A stretch of DNA of 64,000 nucleotides from Cyclobacteriaceae bacterium (GCA_019638235.1 JAHBUE010000001.1:2218492-2282491), one strand, 5' to 3'. Shown: positions 1 through 9,710, counted from the first letter of the stretch. Numbers and translations: made by a program. The notes: generated by a model not told the origin, from the sequence alone.

Positions 1-1603
1 AATGAATGTGGTGGGCGACCTTTTCGGCTCGGGAAAAATGTTTTTGCCGCAAGTAGTGAAGAGCGCACGGGTTATGAAGAAAGCGGTGGCCTATCTTGAG
101 CCATTTCTGCAAGAAGAAAAAATAAGAAGTGGCCAGGTGGGTAAACCGGCTGCAAAGATTTTGTTAGCTACGGTGAAAGGAGATGTGCACGACATCGGAA
201 AAAATATAGTGGGTGTAGTGTTGGCCTGCAATAATTACGAGGTGGTTGATTTGGGTGTTATGGTTCCTGCCGATAAAATTCTTGATGCTGCAAAGAAGGA
301 GAACGTGGATATTATCGGGTTGAGCGGATTGATTACGCCTTCGCTGGATGAAATGGTGTATGTGGCGAAGGAGATGCAGCGCGAAAAATTTGAACTGCCC
401 TTGCTGATAGGCGGAGCGACCACTTCGCGTATTCATACGGCCGTGAAAATTGACCCGGTGTACGAAGGGCCGGTTGTGTATGTGCTTGATGCTTCACGCA
501 GTGTGCCGGTGGCAAGTGAATTAATTAGTGATTTAGCGCGCGAGAGTTTTAAAAGAAAAACCAAAGAAGAGTACATCAAACTTCGTAAAGACCACGAAAG
601 CAAAAAGGAACTAAAAAGCTATATTTCTTTGCAAGATGCCAGAAAGAATAAAACTGCAATCGACTGGAATGCTTTTGTGCCGGTGAAGCCTTCTTTTTAT
701 GGTAAGAAAGTGTTGCTTAGTTATCCATTGGAAGAATTGCGCAACTATATCGACTGGACACCCTTCTTTCAAACCTGGATGTTGGCCGGACGATACCCCG
801 GTATCTTGAATGATTCTGTTGTTGGCGCTGAAGCGAAAAAACTTTTTGATGATGCGCAAACAATGCTCGATTCTATTATTAAAGAAAAGAGTTTGCAGGC
901 AAATGGTGTTATTGCTTTTTATCGTGCAAGTCGCACACACGCAGAAGATGTGAAATTGTATAATAACGATACTGACGAAATACCTTTCGCTACGTTGCAT
1001 TTCCTTCGTCAGCAAAACAAGAAGGCTCAGGGGTTGCCCAATTTTTCATTGGCTGATTTTATCGCACCTGCCGATTCTGGTAAAGCTGATTATATCGGCA
1101 TGTTTGCGGTTACGGCCGGTATCGGACTGGAAAAATTGATTGAGAAATATAAGGCTGCACACGATGACTATTCTGAAATTATGGCAAAAGCACTTGCCGA
1201 CAGGCTTGCTGAGGCATTTGCTGAATGCCTGCACGAACGTGTGCGCAAAGAGTTTTGGGGCTATGCAGGTAGCGAACACCTTTCCAGTGATGAGCTGATT
1301 TCTGAAAAGTATCAGGGCATACGTCCTGCCCCGGGTTACCCGGCTTGCCCCGACCACACAGAGAAGCGTACCATTTTTGAAATACTCGAAGCCGAGAAAG
1401 AAGCGGGTATCAAACTGACGGAATCGTGTGCTATGTATCCGGCTGCCGCAGTAAGCGGGTATTATTTTTCAAATCCGTCATCAAAATATTTTGGTTTGGG
1501 TAAAATTGAAAAAGACCAGGTTGAGGATTACGCTGAACGCAAGAGTATGAGTGTAGAAGTAGTTGAGAAATGGTTAGCACCGAATCTGAGTTATGATGTT
1601 TGA
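1..1603 (+). CDS. metH: Cobalamin-dependent methionine synthase, C-terminal part (cut by window edge)
   Basis: Transfers a methyl group from methyl-tetrahydrofolate via cobalamin to homocysteine, in the cytoplasm. The visible 533 residues cover the end of the cobalamin cap helices, the B12-binding Rossmann domain and the AdoMet-binding reactivation domain. The cobalt-ligand motif DVHDIGKN places the ligand His at about visible residue 63, followed by [11 protein letters not shown] and [11 protein letters not shown]. The reactivation domain shows [15 protein letters not shown]. The homocysteine and folate domains must lie upstream of the window, because the reading frame is open at base 1 and the first visible Met falls inside a conserved cap segment ([18 protein letters not shown]), so it is not the true start. 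metF follows about 500 bp downstream, as expected for a methionine/one-carbon unit. Confidence 0.97.
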   Translation, partial: MNVVGDLFGSGKMFLPQVVKSARVMKKAVAYLEPFLQEEKIRSGQVGKPAAKILLATVKGDVHDIGKNIVGVVLACNNYEVVDLGVMVPADKILDAAKKENVDIIGLSGLITPSLDEMVYVAKEMQREKFELPLLIGGATTSRIHTAVKIDPVYEGPVVYVLDASRSVPVASELISDLARESFKRKTKEEYIKLRKDHESKKELKSYISLQDARKNKTAIDWNAFVPVKPSFYGKKVLLSYPLEELRNYIDWTPFFQTWMLAGRYPGILNDSVVGAEAKKLFDDAQTMLDSIIKEKSLQANGVIAFYRASRTHAEDVKLYNNDTDEIPFATLHFLRQQNKKAQGLPNFSLADFIAPADSGKADYIGMFAVTAGIGLEKLIEKYKAAHDDYSEIMAKALADRLAEAFAECLHERVRKEFWGYAGSEHLSSDELISEKYQGIRPAPGYPACPDHTEKRTIFEILEAEKEAGIKLTESCAMYPAAAVSGYYFSNPSSKYFGLGKIEKDQVEDYAERKSMSVEVVEKWLAPNLSYDV

Positions 1604-1604
1604 A

Positions 1605-1650
1605 GTGTTGGTGTGTTAATGTGTTAATGTGTTGATGTGCTGATGTGTTA
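1605..1650. repeat. Left arm of inverted repeat flanking the four-helix-bundle gene
   Basis: Directly after the metH stop there are four to five degenerate tandem copies of an octamer of the type GTGTTAAT/GTGTTGAT. The reverse complement of 2061-2095 matches this tract at most positions (shared core of the type AATGTGTTAA and GTGTTGATGTG), so the two tracts form an inverted pair around the small gene between them. Confidence 0.75.
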
Positions 1651-1670
1651 AAATTTTGTTCTGTAAATAT

Positions 1671-2045
1671 ATGACGAAAGTTACCCATTTTGAGGATTTA
1701 AGATGCTGGCAATTGGCAAGGGAGTTAGTCAGGCTTGTATTTAAAGCATGTGAAGAAGGAAAGCTGACTAAAGATTTTGAAACTAAAGCGCAAATAAAAA
1801 AGGCTGCTGTGTCTGTAATGAATAATATCGCTGAGGGATTTGGCAGGTTTAGCAATAAGGAGTTTATCCGGTTTCTTGACTTCTCTCAAAGCTCTTGTAT
1901 CGAAGTAAAGAGCATGACTTATATACTAGAGGACATGGATTATTTATCAAAAGATAAAATAAACGTAATAAGGGATAAAGCTGAAGAAACGAAAAACTCT
2001 GTTTTATCTTTTATTCGGTATCTTAGAAAAAAGGAAAGTAAATAG
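1671..2045 (+). CDS. Four-helix-bundle protein of the 23S rRNA intervening-sequence (IVS) / bAvd-like family
   Basis: About 124 residues. It has the family pattern: an N-terminal THFEDLRCWQLAREL segment, a middle VSVMNNIAEGFGR turn and a C-terminal FSQSSCIEVKSM helix. These proteins form a helical bundle; some are encoded in 23S rRNA intervening sequences and relatives are accessory proteins of diversity-generating retroelements, but free-standing copies have no established function. The ATG at 1671 was preferred over the TTG at 1656 because family members begin shortly before the HFEDL motif. The gene splits metH from metF and is bracketed by inverted octamer repeats, which suggests it arrived as a unit. 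No reverse transcriptase, transposase or rRNA gene is adjacent. Confidence 0.85.
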   Translation: MTKVTHFEDLRCWQLARELVRLVFKACEEGKLTKDFETKAQIKKAAVSVMNNIAEGFGRFSNKEFIRFLDFSQSSCIEVKSMTYILEDMDYLSKDKINVIRDKAEETKNSVLSFIRYLRKKESK

Positions 2046-2060
2046 AAAAATGAAATGATG

Positions 2061-2096
2061 CTACACCGGCACATCAACACCTTAACACATTAGTAC
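2061..2096. repeat. Right arm of inverted repeat flanking the four-helix-bundle gene
   Basis: The tract contains ACATCAACACCTTAACACAT and is the imperfect reverse complement of the GTGTTAAT/GTGTTGAT tract at 1605-1650. It lies between the small gene and metF. Confidence 0.75.
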
Positions 2097-2105
2097 AATT
2101 AAAAA

Positions 2106-3062
2106 ATGAAAGTAACAGAACATTTAAAAAACGCCACAGGTAAAACATTATTTACCATTGAAGTTTTGCCTCCGCTGAAAGGCGAGAATATCCGCTCCTT
2201 GTTTGATCACATGGACCCGCTGATGGAATTCAAACCAAGCTTTGTTGATGTAACCTATCATCGCGAGGAGTATGTTTATAAAAAACGTGAGAATGGGTTG
2301 CTGGAAAAAAAGTCAACACGAAAACGCCCCGGCACAGTGGCATTATGCGCAGCCATTCAGAACCATTATAAGGTAGATACTGTGCCACACATTATTTGTG
2401 GTGGATTTTCTAAAGACGAAACCGAAAATGCGTTGATTGACTTGCATTTTCTTGGAATAGAAAACGTGTTGGTATTGCAAGGTGATGGTATTAAGAACGA
2501 AGGCCGGTTTGTGCCCGAACCGGACGGACACAAGTTTGCTTCGGAGTTGTTGCAACAAGTAGCGGATATGAATAAGGGTATTTACCTTGACGAAGAATTG
2601 CTGAACACTACACCAACTAATTTTTGCGCAGGCGTAGCAGGTTATCCTGAAAAGCACTTTGCTGCGCCTAACCTCAAAACAGATTTGAAATATTTGAAAT
2701 TAAAAGTTGAGTTGGGGGCGGAATATATTGTTACACAAATGTTCTTTGATAACGAGAAATACTTTGACTTTGTAAAGAAGTGTCGCGAGATTGGTATTAC
2801 TGTTCCAATCATTCCCGGAATAAAACCCATTACTACAAAAAGTCAGGTTAGCGTACTCCCTACAATTTTTCATATCGATTTACCCGAAGCGCTTGCAGAC
2901 GAAGTAGAAAAGTGTAAGGACAATACTGCCGTTCGCCAGGTTGGCGTTGAGTGGGCTGTTAAGCAATCCAAAGAATTAATAAAGGCCGGAGTGCCTACGC
3001 TCCATTTTTATTCTATGGGTAAGTCAGACCCGATTTATAAAATAGCAAGGGAGTTGTTTTAA
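2106..3062 (+). CDS. metF: 5,10-methylenetetrahydrofolate reductase
   Basis: A flavoprotein that reduces methylene-tetrahydrofolate to methyl-tetrahydrofolate, the methyl donor for MetH. At 318 residues it has the usual bacterial single-domain TIM-barrel length. Visible family features include the N-terminal FTIEVLPPLKGENI (active-site Glu region), SFVDVTYH, HIICGGFSKDE, NVLVLQGDG, GVAGYPEKH, YIVTQMFFDNEKYFDFV and IPGIKPITT near the C-terminal half. The ATG at 2106 follows the right repeat arm closely, so the original promoter or ribosome binding region between metH and metF may have been rebuilt by the inserted element. Assignment is secure. Confidence 0.96.
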   Translation: MKVTEHLKNATGKTLFTIEVLPPLKGENIRSLFDHMDPLMEFKPSFVDVTYHREEYVYKKRENGLLEKKSTRKRPGTVALCAAIQNHYKVDTVPHIICGGFSKDETENALIDLHFLGIENVLVLQGDGIKNEGRFVPEPDGHKFASELLQQVADMNKGIYLDEELLNTTPTNFCAGVAGYPEKHFAAPNLKTDLKYLKLKVELGAEYIVTQMFFDNEKYFDFVKKCREIGITVPIIPGIKPITTKSQVSVLPTIFHIDLPEALADEVEKCKDNTAVRQVGVEWAVKQSKELIKAGVPTLHFYSMGKSDPIYKIARELF

Positions 3063-3069
3063 AAGAGGT

Positions 3070-3091
3070 GTCTGTTATCAGACGGTTTTTC
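3070..3091 (+). terminator. Possible weak intrinsic terminator after metF
   Basis: A 5-bp stem GTCTG/CAGAC with a TTAT loop is followed by GGTTTTT, eight bases after the metF stop. The stem is short, so the call is tentative. Confidence 0.4.
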
Positions 3092-3201
3092 TCGTAATCG
3101 AACACTACTTTTTTCAAAATGCTTTCGTTTCGCTGAATCGGGCTGTTGGCATATATATTGTAATTCAGGGTTTACTGTTTAACCTAAATACCAGAGGCCT
3201 T

Positions 3202-3550
3202 ATGATAAAAAATTACATACTCATTGCCTGGAGAAATTTTGCAAGACAGAAGGGATATTCGTTGCTGAATATTTCAGGCTTGTCTGTCGGCCTTGCCTGT
3301 TGCATAGTGATTTTGCTGTTTGTAAGCAGGGAATTATCCTATGATTCGTTTCATGAAAAGGCGACCGGATATTCCGCGCCTACCAGCAGCTTACGGACGA
3401 TAGTGATTGGGCATGGACTGGCGGGATAACTCCGGTATGGTATTTTTTATTGCTGGCCTCACAATTATACTCCTGGCAATAGCAACTGTTTTTATAAAGG
3501 CTGCCCAAGCGGCTATGGCCGACCCGGTGAAGTCGTTGCGGTATGAATAG
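3202..3550 (+). pseudogene. Remnant of an FtsX/MacB-type ABC transporter permease (large internal deletion)
   Basis: The first 52 or so residues match the N-terminus of Bacteroidota MacB/FtsX permeases: MIKNYILIAWRNFARQKGYS, a first membrane segment and FVSRELSYDSFH. The reading then departs into unrelated sequence and stops at 3429. A second frame from 3437 to 3550 encodes the matching C-terminal end: FFIAGLTIILLAIATVF followed by AAQAAMADPVKSLRYE, which is the typical closing motif of these proteins. Such permeases are about 800 residues long, so nearly the whole middle has been deleted and the two ends are joined out of frame. A clean terminator follows. No linked ATPase gene is present. 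Confidence 0.88.
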
Positions 3551-3570
3551 TTTTATTCAGTGGAAAGTTG

Positions 3571-3601
3571 AAAGCAACCCGTAAAAGGTTGCTTTTTTCT
3601 T
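3571..3601 (+). terminator. Intrinsic terminator
   Basis: Nine-base stem AAAGCAACC (3571-3579) and GGTTGCTTT (3587-3595) with a 7-nt loop and a T tract. It ends the permease remnant unit before the oxidoreductase gene. Confidence 0.85.
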
Positions 3602-3649
3602 TTCCCAAAAAACTGTACTTTAAAAGCGTTAAACAGAAATTCAATTCCT

Positions 3650-5089
3650 ATGACACCACTCAAAACCACACGCAGAAAATTTATTCAACAGGCAGGCATT
3701 GCGGCTGCCGCTTTTACCATTGTGCCCAGGCATGTGTTGGGAGGAAAGGGTTTTTTAGCCCCAAGCGATACCTTGTCGGTGGCCGGAATTGGCGTTGGGG
3801 GCCAGGGTGGGCATGACATTAACGGAATTGCCGGCACGAACAAAGCTGTTATTTCTTTTTTATGCGATGTGGACGGCCGCAGGGCGGCCAATGCCATTAC
3901 AAATTTCCCGAAAGCAAAATATTATAGAGATTTCCGGGTAATGTTGGAAAAGGAACACAGGAGCATTGATGCTGTTACCATTTCAACCCCCGACCACAAT
4001 CATGCCGTTCAGGCAATGGCAGCCATGAAGTTGGGCAAGCATGTGTACGTGCAAAAACCGTTGACACACGATATTTATGAAGCGCGTATGCTCACCGAGG
4101 CCGCTAAAAAGTATAAGGTAGTAACACAAATGGGTAATCAGGGGTCATCAGGCGATGGCGTGCGGCAGTTGGTTGAGTGGTATCAGGCCGGACTTATCGG
4201 TGAAGTGCATACCGTGTATTGCTGGACGAACCGCCCCGTGTGGCCGCAGGGCATACCCTGGCCAGCTCAACAGGCAGACGTGCCCAAAGAACTTGATTGG
4301 GATTTGTGGCTCGGCACCGCTCCTTATAAAGATTACATAGACAAACTTGTTCCTTTTAACTGGCGTGGCTGGTGGGATTACGGAACCGGTGCATTGGGCG
4401 ATATGGCATGCCATATTGTAGAACCCCCGTTCCGTGTACTCGAATTAGGCTACCCTATTGATGTGCAGGCCAGTGTAGGCAGTGTGTATGTTGATGAATT
4501 CCGAAGAGGCTATTTCCCTGAAAGTTGCCCGCCTTCTTCGCATATTATTATGACCTTCCCCGAACGTGGCACAAAACCAAAAGTGAAAGTGCATTGGATG
4601 GATGGCGGTATTAAACCCGAACGCCCGGAAGAATTAGGCCCGAACGAACAATTTGGCGATGGTGGTAATGGTGTGTTGTTTATTGGTACAAAAGGCAAGA
4701 TGATGTGCGGAACGTATGGCATACTTCCAAAACTGTTACCCACGTCAAGAACGCAAGAGGTAAACGTGCCCCAAACCATTAAGCGAGTACCAAATGGCGA
4801 TAAAGGCCATTATGCAAACTGGGTTGAAGGCTGTTTGGCAGGATATGGCAAAACCGAATTGAGTTCACCGTTTGAAATTGCGGGGCCACTTACCGAAATG
4901 GTATTGATGGGTAACCTCGCTATCCGCAGTCATGATATACGAATCCCTGGAAAAGATAACCCGAACCAATTCAGCTACCCTGGACGGGATATTAAATTAT
5001 TGTGGGATGGTAACAATATGAAAATCACCAACTTTGATGAAGCCAACCAGTTTGTTAAGCGTGAGTATCGTGCAGGCTGGAAATTATAA
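3650..5089 (+). CDS. Gfo/Idh/MocA-family oxidoreductase with Tat signal
   Basis: Predicted NAD(P)-dependent sugar or polyol dehydrogenase of 479 residues. The N-terminus TTRRKFIQQAGIAAAAF is a twin-arginine signal, so the folded protein is probably exported to the periplasm. The Rossmann fold begins near residue 45 (SVAGIGVGGQGGHDI), and the conserved STPDHNHAVQAMAAM and GKHVYVQKPLTHDIYEARML motifs contain the family's catalytic EKP-type lysine (here QKP). The C-terminal alpha/beta domain includes WDLWLGTAP and GTGALGDMACH. Tat-exported members are common in Bacteroidota and often act on carbohydrate-derived substrates; the actual substrate cannot be read from the sequence. It appears to be a single-gene unit. 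Confidence 0.9.
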   Translation: MTPLKTTRRKFIQQAGIAAAAFTIVPRHVLGGKGFLAPSDTLSVAGIGVGGQGGHDINGIAGTNKAVISFLCDVDGRRAANAITNFPKAKYYRDFRVMLEKEHRSIDAVTISTPDHNHAVQAMAAMKLGKHVYVQKPLTHDIYEARMLTEAAKKYKVVTQMGNQGSSGDGVRQLVEWYQAGLIGEVHTVYCWTNRPVWPQGIPWPAQQADVPKELDWDLWLGTAPYKDYIDKLVPFNWRGWWDYGTGALGDMACHIVEPPFRVLELGYPIDVQASVGSVYVDEFRRGYFPESCPPSSHIIMTFPERGTKPKVKVHWMDGGIKPERPEELGPNEQFGDGGNGVLFIGTKGKMMCGTYGILPKLLPTSRTQEVNVPQTIKRVPNGDKGHYANWVEGCLAGYGKTELSSPFEIAGPLTEMVLMGNLAIRSHDIRIPGKDNPNQFSYPGRDIKLLWDGNNMKITNFDEANQFVKREYRAGWKL

Positions 5090-5160
5090 AAGGGTTGTTG
5101 TTTCTTTAGCGATAACGTTGTTTGTCGGGATAATGTATAAACAAAATTTTCGTTGAGGAT

Positions 5161-5796
5161 ATGATGGATATGTTGGCGTTGGTTGACAAGCTACAACACC
5201 GGCTAAAGGAAGAATTACCGGGCGCGAAAGCGCATGAGTTGCTTCGTGCAATACCTGTTGATACTACTATTCCGAAATTTGAACACAAAGCTCCGCCAAA
5301 GCCCGGCAGTGTTTTAATTCTTCTATACCCCGAAGCTAATGAAATTTACTTTCCATTAATTAAGCGCCCCGATTACCTTGGTGCCCATAGTGGCCAGGTT
5401 AGTCTGCCGGGTGGTAAAGCTGAGGCAGGGGAGAGTGTTTATGAAACTGCTTTGCGCGAAGCCGAAGAAGAAATAGGAGTGAAGTCGACTTCTGTAAAAG
5501 TTATCGGAAGGCTGTCTGATTTTTTTGTTATCCCCAGCAATTTTATGGTTACGCCAGTATTAGGTATTGCAGAAGGTAAACCAACATGGGTTCCTGACAA
5601 ACACGAAGTTGCCCGTGTGCTTCACGGCAGGTTGGATAGTATAGTAAACGAAAACGCAATAAAAACGCAGGAGATATTAGCCGCAGGCCGGTATAGAATG
5701 CTCGCCCCGCATTTTGAAGTAGAGGGAGAGATTGTATGGGGTGCTACCGCTATGATGTTGAATGAGTTGAGGTGGGTGTTGCGGGAAGTTGTTTAG
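5161..5796 (+). CDS. Nudix hydrolase, probable CoA pyrophosphatase
   Basis: 211 residues. The Nudix box runs from GKAEAGE to REAEEEIGV, and the UPF0035-type motif lies immediately before it (PLIKRPDYLGAHSGQVSLPG). That combination is typical of enzymes that cleave coenzyme A and its derivatives to 3',5'-ADP and phosphopantetheine. The start at 5161 is preceded by GAGGAT; a further in-frame ATG occurs three codons later, so the exact start is uncertain by a few residues. Its last four bases overlap the convergent ferritin gene. Confidence 0.88.
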   Translation: MMDMLALVDKLQHRLKEELPGAKAHELLRAIPVDTTIPKFEHKAPPKPGSVLILLYPEANEIYFPLIKRPDYLGAHSGQVSLPGGKAEAGESVYETALREAEEEIGVKSTSVKVIGRLSDFFVIPSNFMVTPVLGIAEGKPTWVPDKHEVARVLHGRLDSIVNENAIKTQEILAAGRYRMLAPHFEVEGEIVWGATAMMLNELRWVLREVV

Positions 5797-6332
5797 CCCA
5801 CTTTCGCAGCAAAAGCCTCAAGCTTCCCGATTTCCTGGTCAATCATCCATAAGCCAACGCCTTCTTCACCAATAAGGTCGAATAGTTCAACGGCTCTGCG
5901 GGCTAAGGTTTCTTCTTCGCGTTGCTCCATCACATACCATTGCAGGAAGTTAAACGTGGCGAAGTCCTTAATCTGGAAGCAATGGTCAACAATGCTGTTA
6001 ATGGATTTGGTTACTTCCAGTTCGTGGTGCAGAACGGTTTCAAATACTTCGCGTAGTGAAGTGAAGGTATGCTTGATGCCGGTTACTTCGGGCTGTATGG
6101 CATGACCGCCTGCTGTATTTACATAATGAATCAGCTTGAGCATGTGCATCCGCTCTTCTTCCGAGTGTTTGTAAAGAAATTGTGCTGAGGTTTCGTAGCC
6201 TTTTGTTTCGCACCATGAGGCCATCGACAGGTATGCTGCCGATGACGTACCTTCCATAACGATTTGCTTGTTGAGCTTATCTTCCGTTTCGGTTGTTAGC
6301 GAACGGGCAGGGGTTACGATTTGCTGCTTCAT
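5793..6332 (-). CDS. ftnA: Ferritin (bacterial non-haem type)
   Basis: Iron-storage protein of 179 residues with a four-helix ferritin fold. Visible di-iron ligands are an early Glu (QIVMEGTSSAAY), the EEERMHM pair (Glu and His), the Glu in HHELEVTKS and EQREEE. The C-terminal extension (GVGLWMIDQEIGKLEAF) is usual for Bacteroidota ferritins. It lies 13 bp downstream of the aconitase gene on the same strand, so the two may be cotranscribed, linking an iron-sulfur enzyme to iron storage. The family assignment is firm; the gene symbol is by family only. Confidence 0.93.
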   Translation of the reverse strand: MKQQIVTPARSLTTETEDKLNKQIVMEGTSSAAYLSMASWCETKGYETSAQFLYKHSEEERMHMLKLIHYVNTAGGHAIQPEVTGIKHTFTSLREVFETVLHHELEVTKSINSIVDHCFQIKDFATFNFLQWYVMEQREEETLARRAVELFDLIGEEGVGLWMIDQEIGKLEAFAAKVG

Positions 6333-6345
6333 GGTTTTTGCTTTT

Positions 6346-8943
6346 TTAACGTCTTCTTTTTTTGGTAGCTACCTTTTTCTTAACCGGCTTTTTCTTAACT
6401 GCTTTTTTTGCTTTCGGTTTAACCGCCTTTACTGTCCTTTTTGCTTTTGTAATTTTTTTCTTCGCTGCTTTTTTGGCGGAAGCTTTTTTGCCAACTTTCT
6501 TCACGACCTTTTTCGCAGAAGCCTTTTTAGCGATTTTCTTTTTGGCTGCCTTCTTTACAGTCTTCTTAGCGGAAGCTTTCTTAGTTGCCTTCTTTTTGGC
6601 TGATTTCTTTGCAGCTTTTTTAGTGGCTGCCTTCTTAACAGGTTTCTTTTTAGCTGCCGGCTTTTTCTTAGCCGCAGGCTTATTGGTTTTTCCTGCCATC
6701 AGGTTCAGTGCCGAACCGGCCTTAAACCATTCTATCTGCCCGGCATTGTAAGTATGGTTTACCTTAATGGTATCGGATGTGCCATCGGTATGGCGAAACA
6801 CAAGGGTAAGCTGCTTGTCGGGGGCGAAGGCTGTCAGGTCAATGATATCAATGGTATCATCTTCCTGTATTTTATCGTAATCAGATTCGTTAGCAAATGT
6901 TAATGCCAGCATACCTTGTTTTTTAAGGTTGGTTTCGTGAATGCGGGCGAATGATTTCACCAAAATCACGCGCATACCCAGGTGGCGTGGCTGCATGGCG
7001 GCATGTTCGCGCGAGGAGCCTTCGCCATAGTTATGGTCGCCCACAACAATAGTCGGTACTCCGGCTGCCTTATAAGCACGTTGTGTAGCCGGTACGGGGC
7101 CGTATTCGCCAGTGAGTTGATTTTTAACGTTATCGGTTTTTTCATTGAAAAAGTTAACAGCACCGGTTAATGTATTATTGGCGATGTTGTCTAAATGTCC
7201 GCGAAAGCGAAGCCAGGGACCGGCCATTGAAATATGGTCAGTTGTACATTTTCCTTTAGCCTTTATCAATAACTTCATGCCAATCAGGTTTTTACCATCC
7301 CAGGGTGCAAACGGACTTAATGCCTGCAAACGGTTCGATTGGGGAGAGATATTTACCTGCACTTTGCTTCCGTCCTTAGCGGGTGCAATGTACCCGGCAT
7401 CTTCTACGTCAAATCCCCTTGGCGGAAATTCAGCGCCTTTCGGTTCATCTAATTTCACCTGCTGACCGTCTTCGTTGGTAAGGGTATCAGTGAGCGGATT
7501 AAAGGTAAGGTCACCGGCAATGGCAAAAGCCGTAGTTATTTCGGGAGAAGCCACAAATGCGTGGGTGTTCGGGTTGCCGTCATTGCGCTTGGCAAAATTC
7601 CGGTTAAATGATGTGATAATTGAATTCTTGCGGTTAGGGTCGTTGGTGTGTCTTGCCCATTGGCCGATACATGGCCCGCAGGCATTTGCCAATACCACGC
7701 CTCCCATTTTTTCAAATACACCTAAGTATCCGTCACGGTCAACCGTGTAACGCACTAATTCTGAGCCGGGAGTAATGGTAAATTCCGCTTTGGCCTTCAG
7801 TTTTTTGTCAACGGCCTGTTTTGCTAATGAAGCCGAGCGCGAAATGTCTTCATACGATGAGTTCGTACACGAGCCAATCAGCCCTACCTCCAGTTGTTGC
7901 GGCCAGCCATTGTTGCGTACTTCTTCAGCAAATTTCGAGATTGGTATAGCCCTATCGGGGGTGAAGGGGCCGTTTACGTGAGGCTCAAGGGTAGAGAGGT
8001 CAATTTCAATAACCTCATCAAAATACTTTTCAGGATTGGCATATACCTCGGCATCACCGGTAAGGTGTTCTTTTATTTTATCGGCTAAATCGGCAACTTC
8101 TTTACGGCCTGTACCACGCAGATAATCACCCATTTTATCGTCATAACCGAAAGTAGAGGTTGTAGCCCCGATTTCAGCGCCCATGTTACAAATGGTGCCT
8201 TTTCCCGTGCAGGAGAGCGTAAGCGCACCCGGCCCGAAGTATTCAACAATAGCACCGGTTCCGCCTTTTACGGTAAGAATACCGGCTACTTTTAGTATAA
8301 CGTCTTTGGATGATGTCCATCCGCTTAACCTGCCGGTGAGTTTTACACCAATAAGCTTAGGCCATTTTAGTTCCCAGGGCATACCGGCCATTACGTCAAC
8401 GGCATCTGCACCGCCAACACCTATGGCTACCATGCCCAGACCGCCTGCGTTTACAGTGTGGGAGTCGGTTCCTATCATCATACCGCCTGGAAAAGCGTAG
8501 TTCTCTAATACTACCTGGTGGATAATACCGGCTCCCGGCCTCCAGAAACCGATACCGAATTTGTTGGAAACGGATTCAAGGAAATTGAAGACCTCGCCAC
8601 TTGCGGTTATTGATTCTTTTAAATCTTGCGTGGCACCGTTCTTTGCCAGGATAAGGTGGTCGCAGTGTACGGTTGACGGAACCCTTACTTTGGGTATTCC
8701 GGCAGACATGAATTGGAGCAAGGCCATTTGGGCGGTGGCATCCTGCATGGCTACCCGGTCGGGCGAAAAGTTTACATACGATTTTCCCCGTTCAAAATTC
8801 TCAACCGGCTGGTCGGTATGAAGGTGGGCGTAAAGGATTTTCTCCGAAAGGGTGAGCGGCCTGCCCACTGCTTTACGGACTTTGGCGATGCGTTCGGGTA
8901 GTGCCTTATAGGCAGCTTTAATCATGTCTAAATCAAAAACCAT
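6346..8943 (-). CDS. acnA: Aconitate hydratase with C-terminal histone H1-like tail
   Basis: Converts citrate to isocitrate in the TCA cycle, using a 4Fe-4S cluster. Residues 1-753 form a complete mitochondrial-type aconitase: the [13 protein letters not shown] motif, cluster cysteines in [11 protein letters not shown] and [11 protein letters not shown], and the swivel domain with [14 protein letters not shown]. Mitochondrial-type enzymes end at about 750-780 residues. Here the frame continues for about 112 residues (754-865) made almost only of Lys, Ala, Val, Pro and Thr in KKAAKK/AKKKP repeats, ending KKRRR. The tail resembles histone H1 and the separate H1-like protein at 59066-59443. It is in frame without interruption. 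Whether it binds DNA or RNA is unknown. The gene symbol is used by analogy. Confidence 0.95.
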   Translation of the reverse strand: MVFDLDMIKAAYKALPERIAKVRKAVGRPLTLSEKILYAHLHTDQPVENFERGKSYVNFSPDRVAMQDATAQMALLQFMSAGIPKVRVPSTVHCDHLILAKNGATQDLKESITASGEVFNFLESVSNKFGIGFWRPGAGIIHQVVLENYAFPGGMMIGTDSHTVNAGGLGMVAIGVGGADAVDVMAGMPWELKWPKLIGVKLTGRLSGWTSSKDVILKVAGILTVKGGTGAIVEYFGPGALTLSCTGKGTICNMGAEIGATTSTFGYDDKMGDYLRGTGRKEVADLADKIKEHLTGDAEVYANPEKYFDEVIEIDLSTLEPHVNGPFTPDRAIPISKFAEEVRNNGWPQQLEVGLIGSCTNSSYEDISRSASLAKQAVDKKLKAKAEFTITPGSELVRYTVDRDGYLGVFEKMGGVVLANACGPCIGQWARHTNDPNRKNSIITSFNRNFAKRNDGNPNTHAFVASPEITTAFAIAGDLTFNPLTDTLTNEDGQQVKLDEPKGAEFPPRGFDVEDAGYIAPAKDGSKVQVNISPQSNRLQALSPFAPWDGKNLIGMKLLIKAKGKCTTDHISMAGPWLRFRGHLDNIANNTLTGAVNFFNEKTDNVKNQLTGEYGPVPATQRAYKAAGVPTIVVGDHNYGEGSSREHAAMQPRHLGMRVILVKSFARIHETNLKKQGMLALTFANESDYDKIQEDDTIDIIDLTAFAPDKQLTLVFRHTDGTSDTIKVNHTYNAGQIEWFKAGSALNLMAGKTNKPAAKKKPAAKKKPVKKAATKKAAKKSAKKKATKKASAKKTVKKAAKKKIAKKASAKKVVKKVGKKASAKKAAKKKITKAKRTVKAVKPKAKKAVKKKPVKKKVATKKRRR

Positions 8944-9041
8944 AAGTATTAATTTAAGAGTGCTAAACTACGAAATATTTGATTTTTAGCACGGGTTTAA
9001 ACAGTTTGGAAGGAGTAAAAATAGGGCAAGCCCGGTTTCAT

Positions 9042-9710
9042 CTACTTCGCGTTGATATAGTTTAAAAATTCACGTTTAATGTTTTCGTCATTGAATTTTC
9101 CGGAAAAGTGTGCAGTACCCGTTTTGCTGTTGGTATCGCCAACACCCCGCGAGGCTACGCACAAGTGCGTGGCGTCAAGCACTACGGCTACATCTTCCGT
9201 ATGCAATACACGTTGCAGTTCTTTGGCTATCTGAACGGTTAACCTTTCCTGAACTTGTGGCCGCTTAGAGTAATATTGAACAATACGGTTAATCTTGGAT
9301 AACCCGATTACTTTACCGCTTGAAAAGTAGGCCACATGGGCTTTGCCGAATATGGGTACAAAGTGATGCTCGCAATGCGAGTAAAAGGTAATCTCCTTTT
9401 CAACCAACATCTGATCATACTTGTACTTGTTTTCAAACAGGCGTGCGTGCGGCCTGTTTTTGGGGTTTAAGCCGCTGAACACTTCCTTGACAAACATTTT
9501 GGCAACACGTTTTGGGGTTCCGTTCAGGCTGTCATCGGTAAGGTCAAGCCCAAGGATGGTCATAATCTCACGAAAGTGCTTTTCAATGCGCACTATTTTT
9601 TCGTCATCGTCAAGCTCAAACGCATCGGGGCGAAGCGGGGTATTGTGCGAGGATGAAGCGTGGTCATCGCCAACTTCATCGGGGTCGTTAAGGGGCTGGA
9701 TATTCAACAT
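9042..9710 (-). CDS. folE: GTP cyclohydrolase I
   Basis: Converts GTP to 7,8-dihydroneopterin triphosphate, the first step of folate, queuosine or biopterin synthesis. Zinc and substrate residues are visible in FYSHCEHHFVPIFGKAHVAY and HLCVASRGVG, with GLSKINRIVQ and RPQVQERLT between them. The ATG at 9710 was chosen because AGAAAGAA precedes it; an in-frame ATG at 9728 would add MRQKEI but lacks such a signal. Either start lies inside the end of the upstream gene at 9688-10098, so the pair is translationally coupled. The N-terminal 40 residues are acidic and poorly conserved, as usual. Confidence 0.95.
   Translation of the reverse strand: MLNIQPLNDPDEVGDDHASSSHNTPLRPDAFELDDDEKIVRIEKHFREIMTILGLDLTDDSLNGTPKRVAKMFVKEVFSGLNPKNRPHARLFENKYKYDQMLVEKEITFYSHCEHHFVPIFGKAHVAYFSSGKVIGLSKINRIVQYYSKRPQVQERLTVQIAKELQRVLHTEDVAVVLDATHLCVASRGVGDTNSKTGTAHFSGKFNDENIKREFLNYINAK

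Noticed and set aside
1605..2096. Possible CRISPR-like or minisatellite repeat
   Set aside because: Units are 8 bp with no spacers and no cas genes; the inverted arrangement around a gene is the better description.
6362..6751. Long plus-strand frame rich in Phe, Ala and Leu
   Set aside because: It is the complement of the Lys/Ala tail of aconitase; AAG/GCT-rich repeats always give an open Phe-rich antisense frame.
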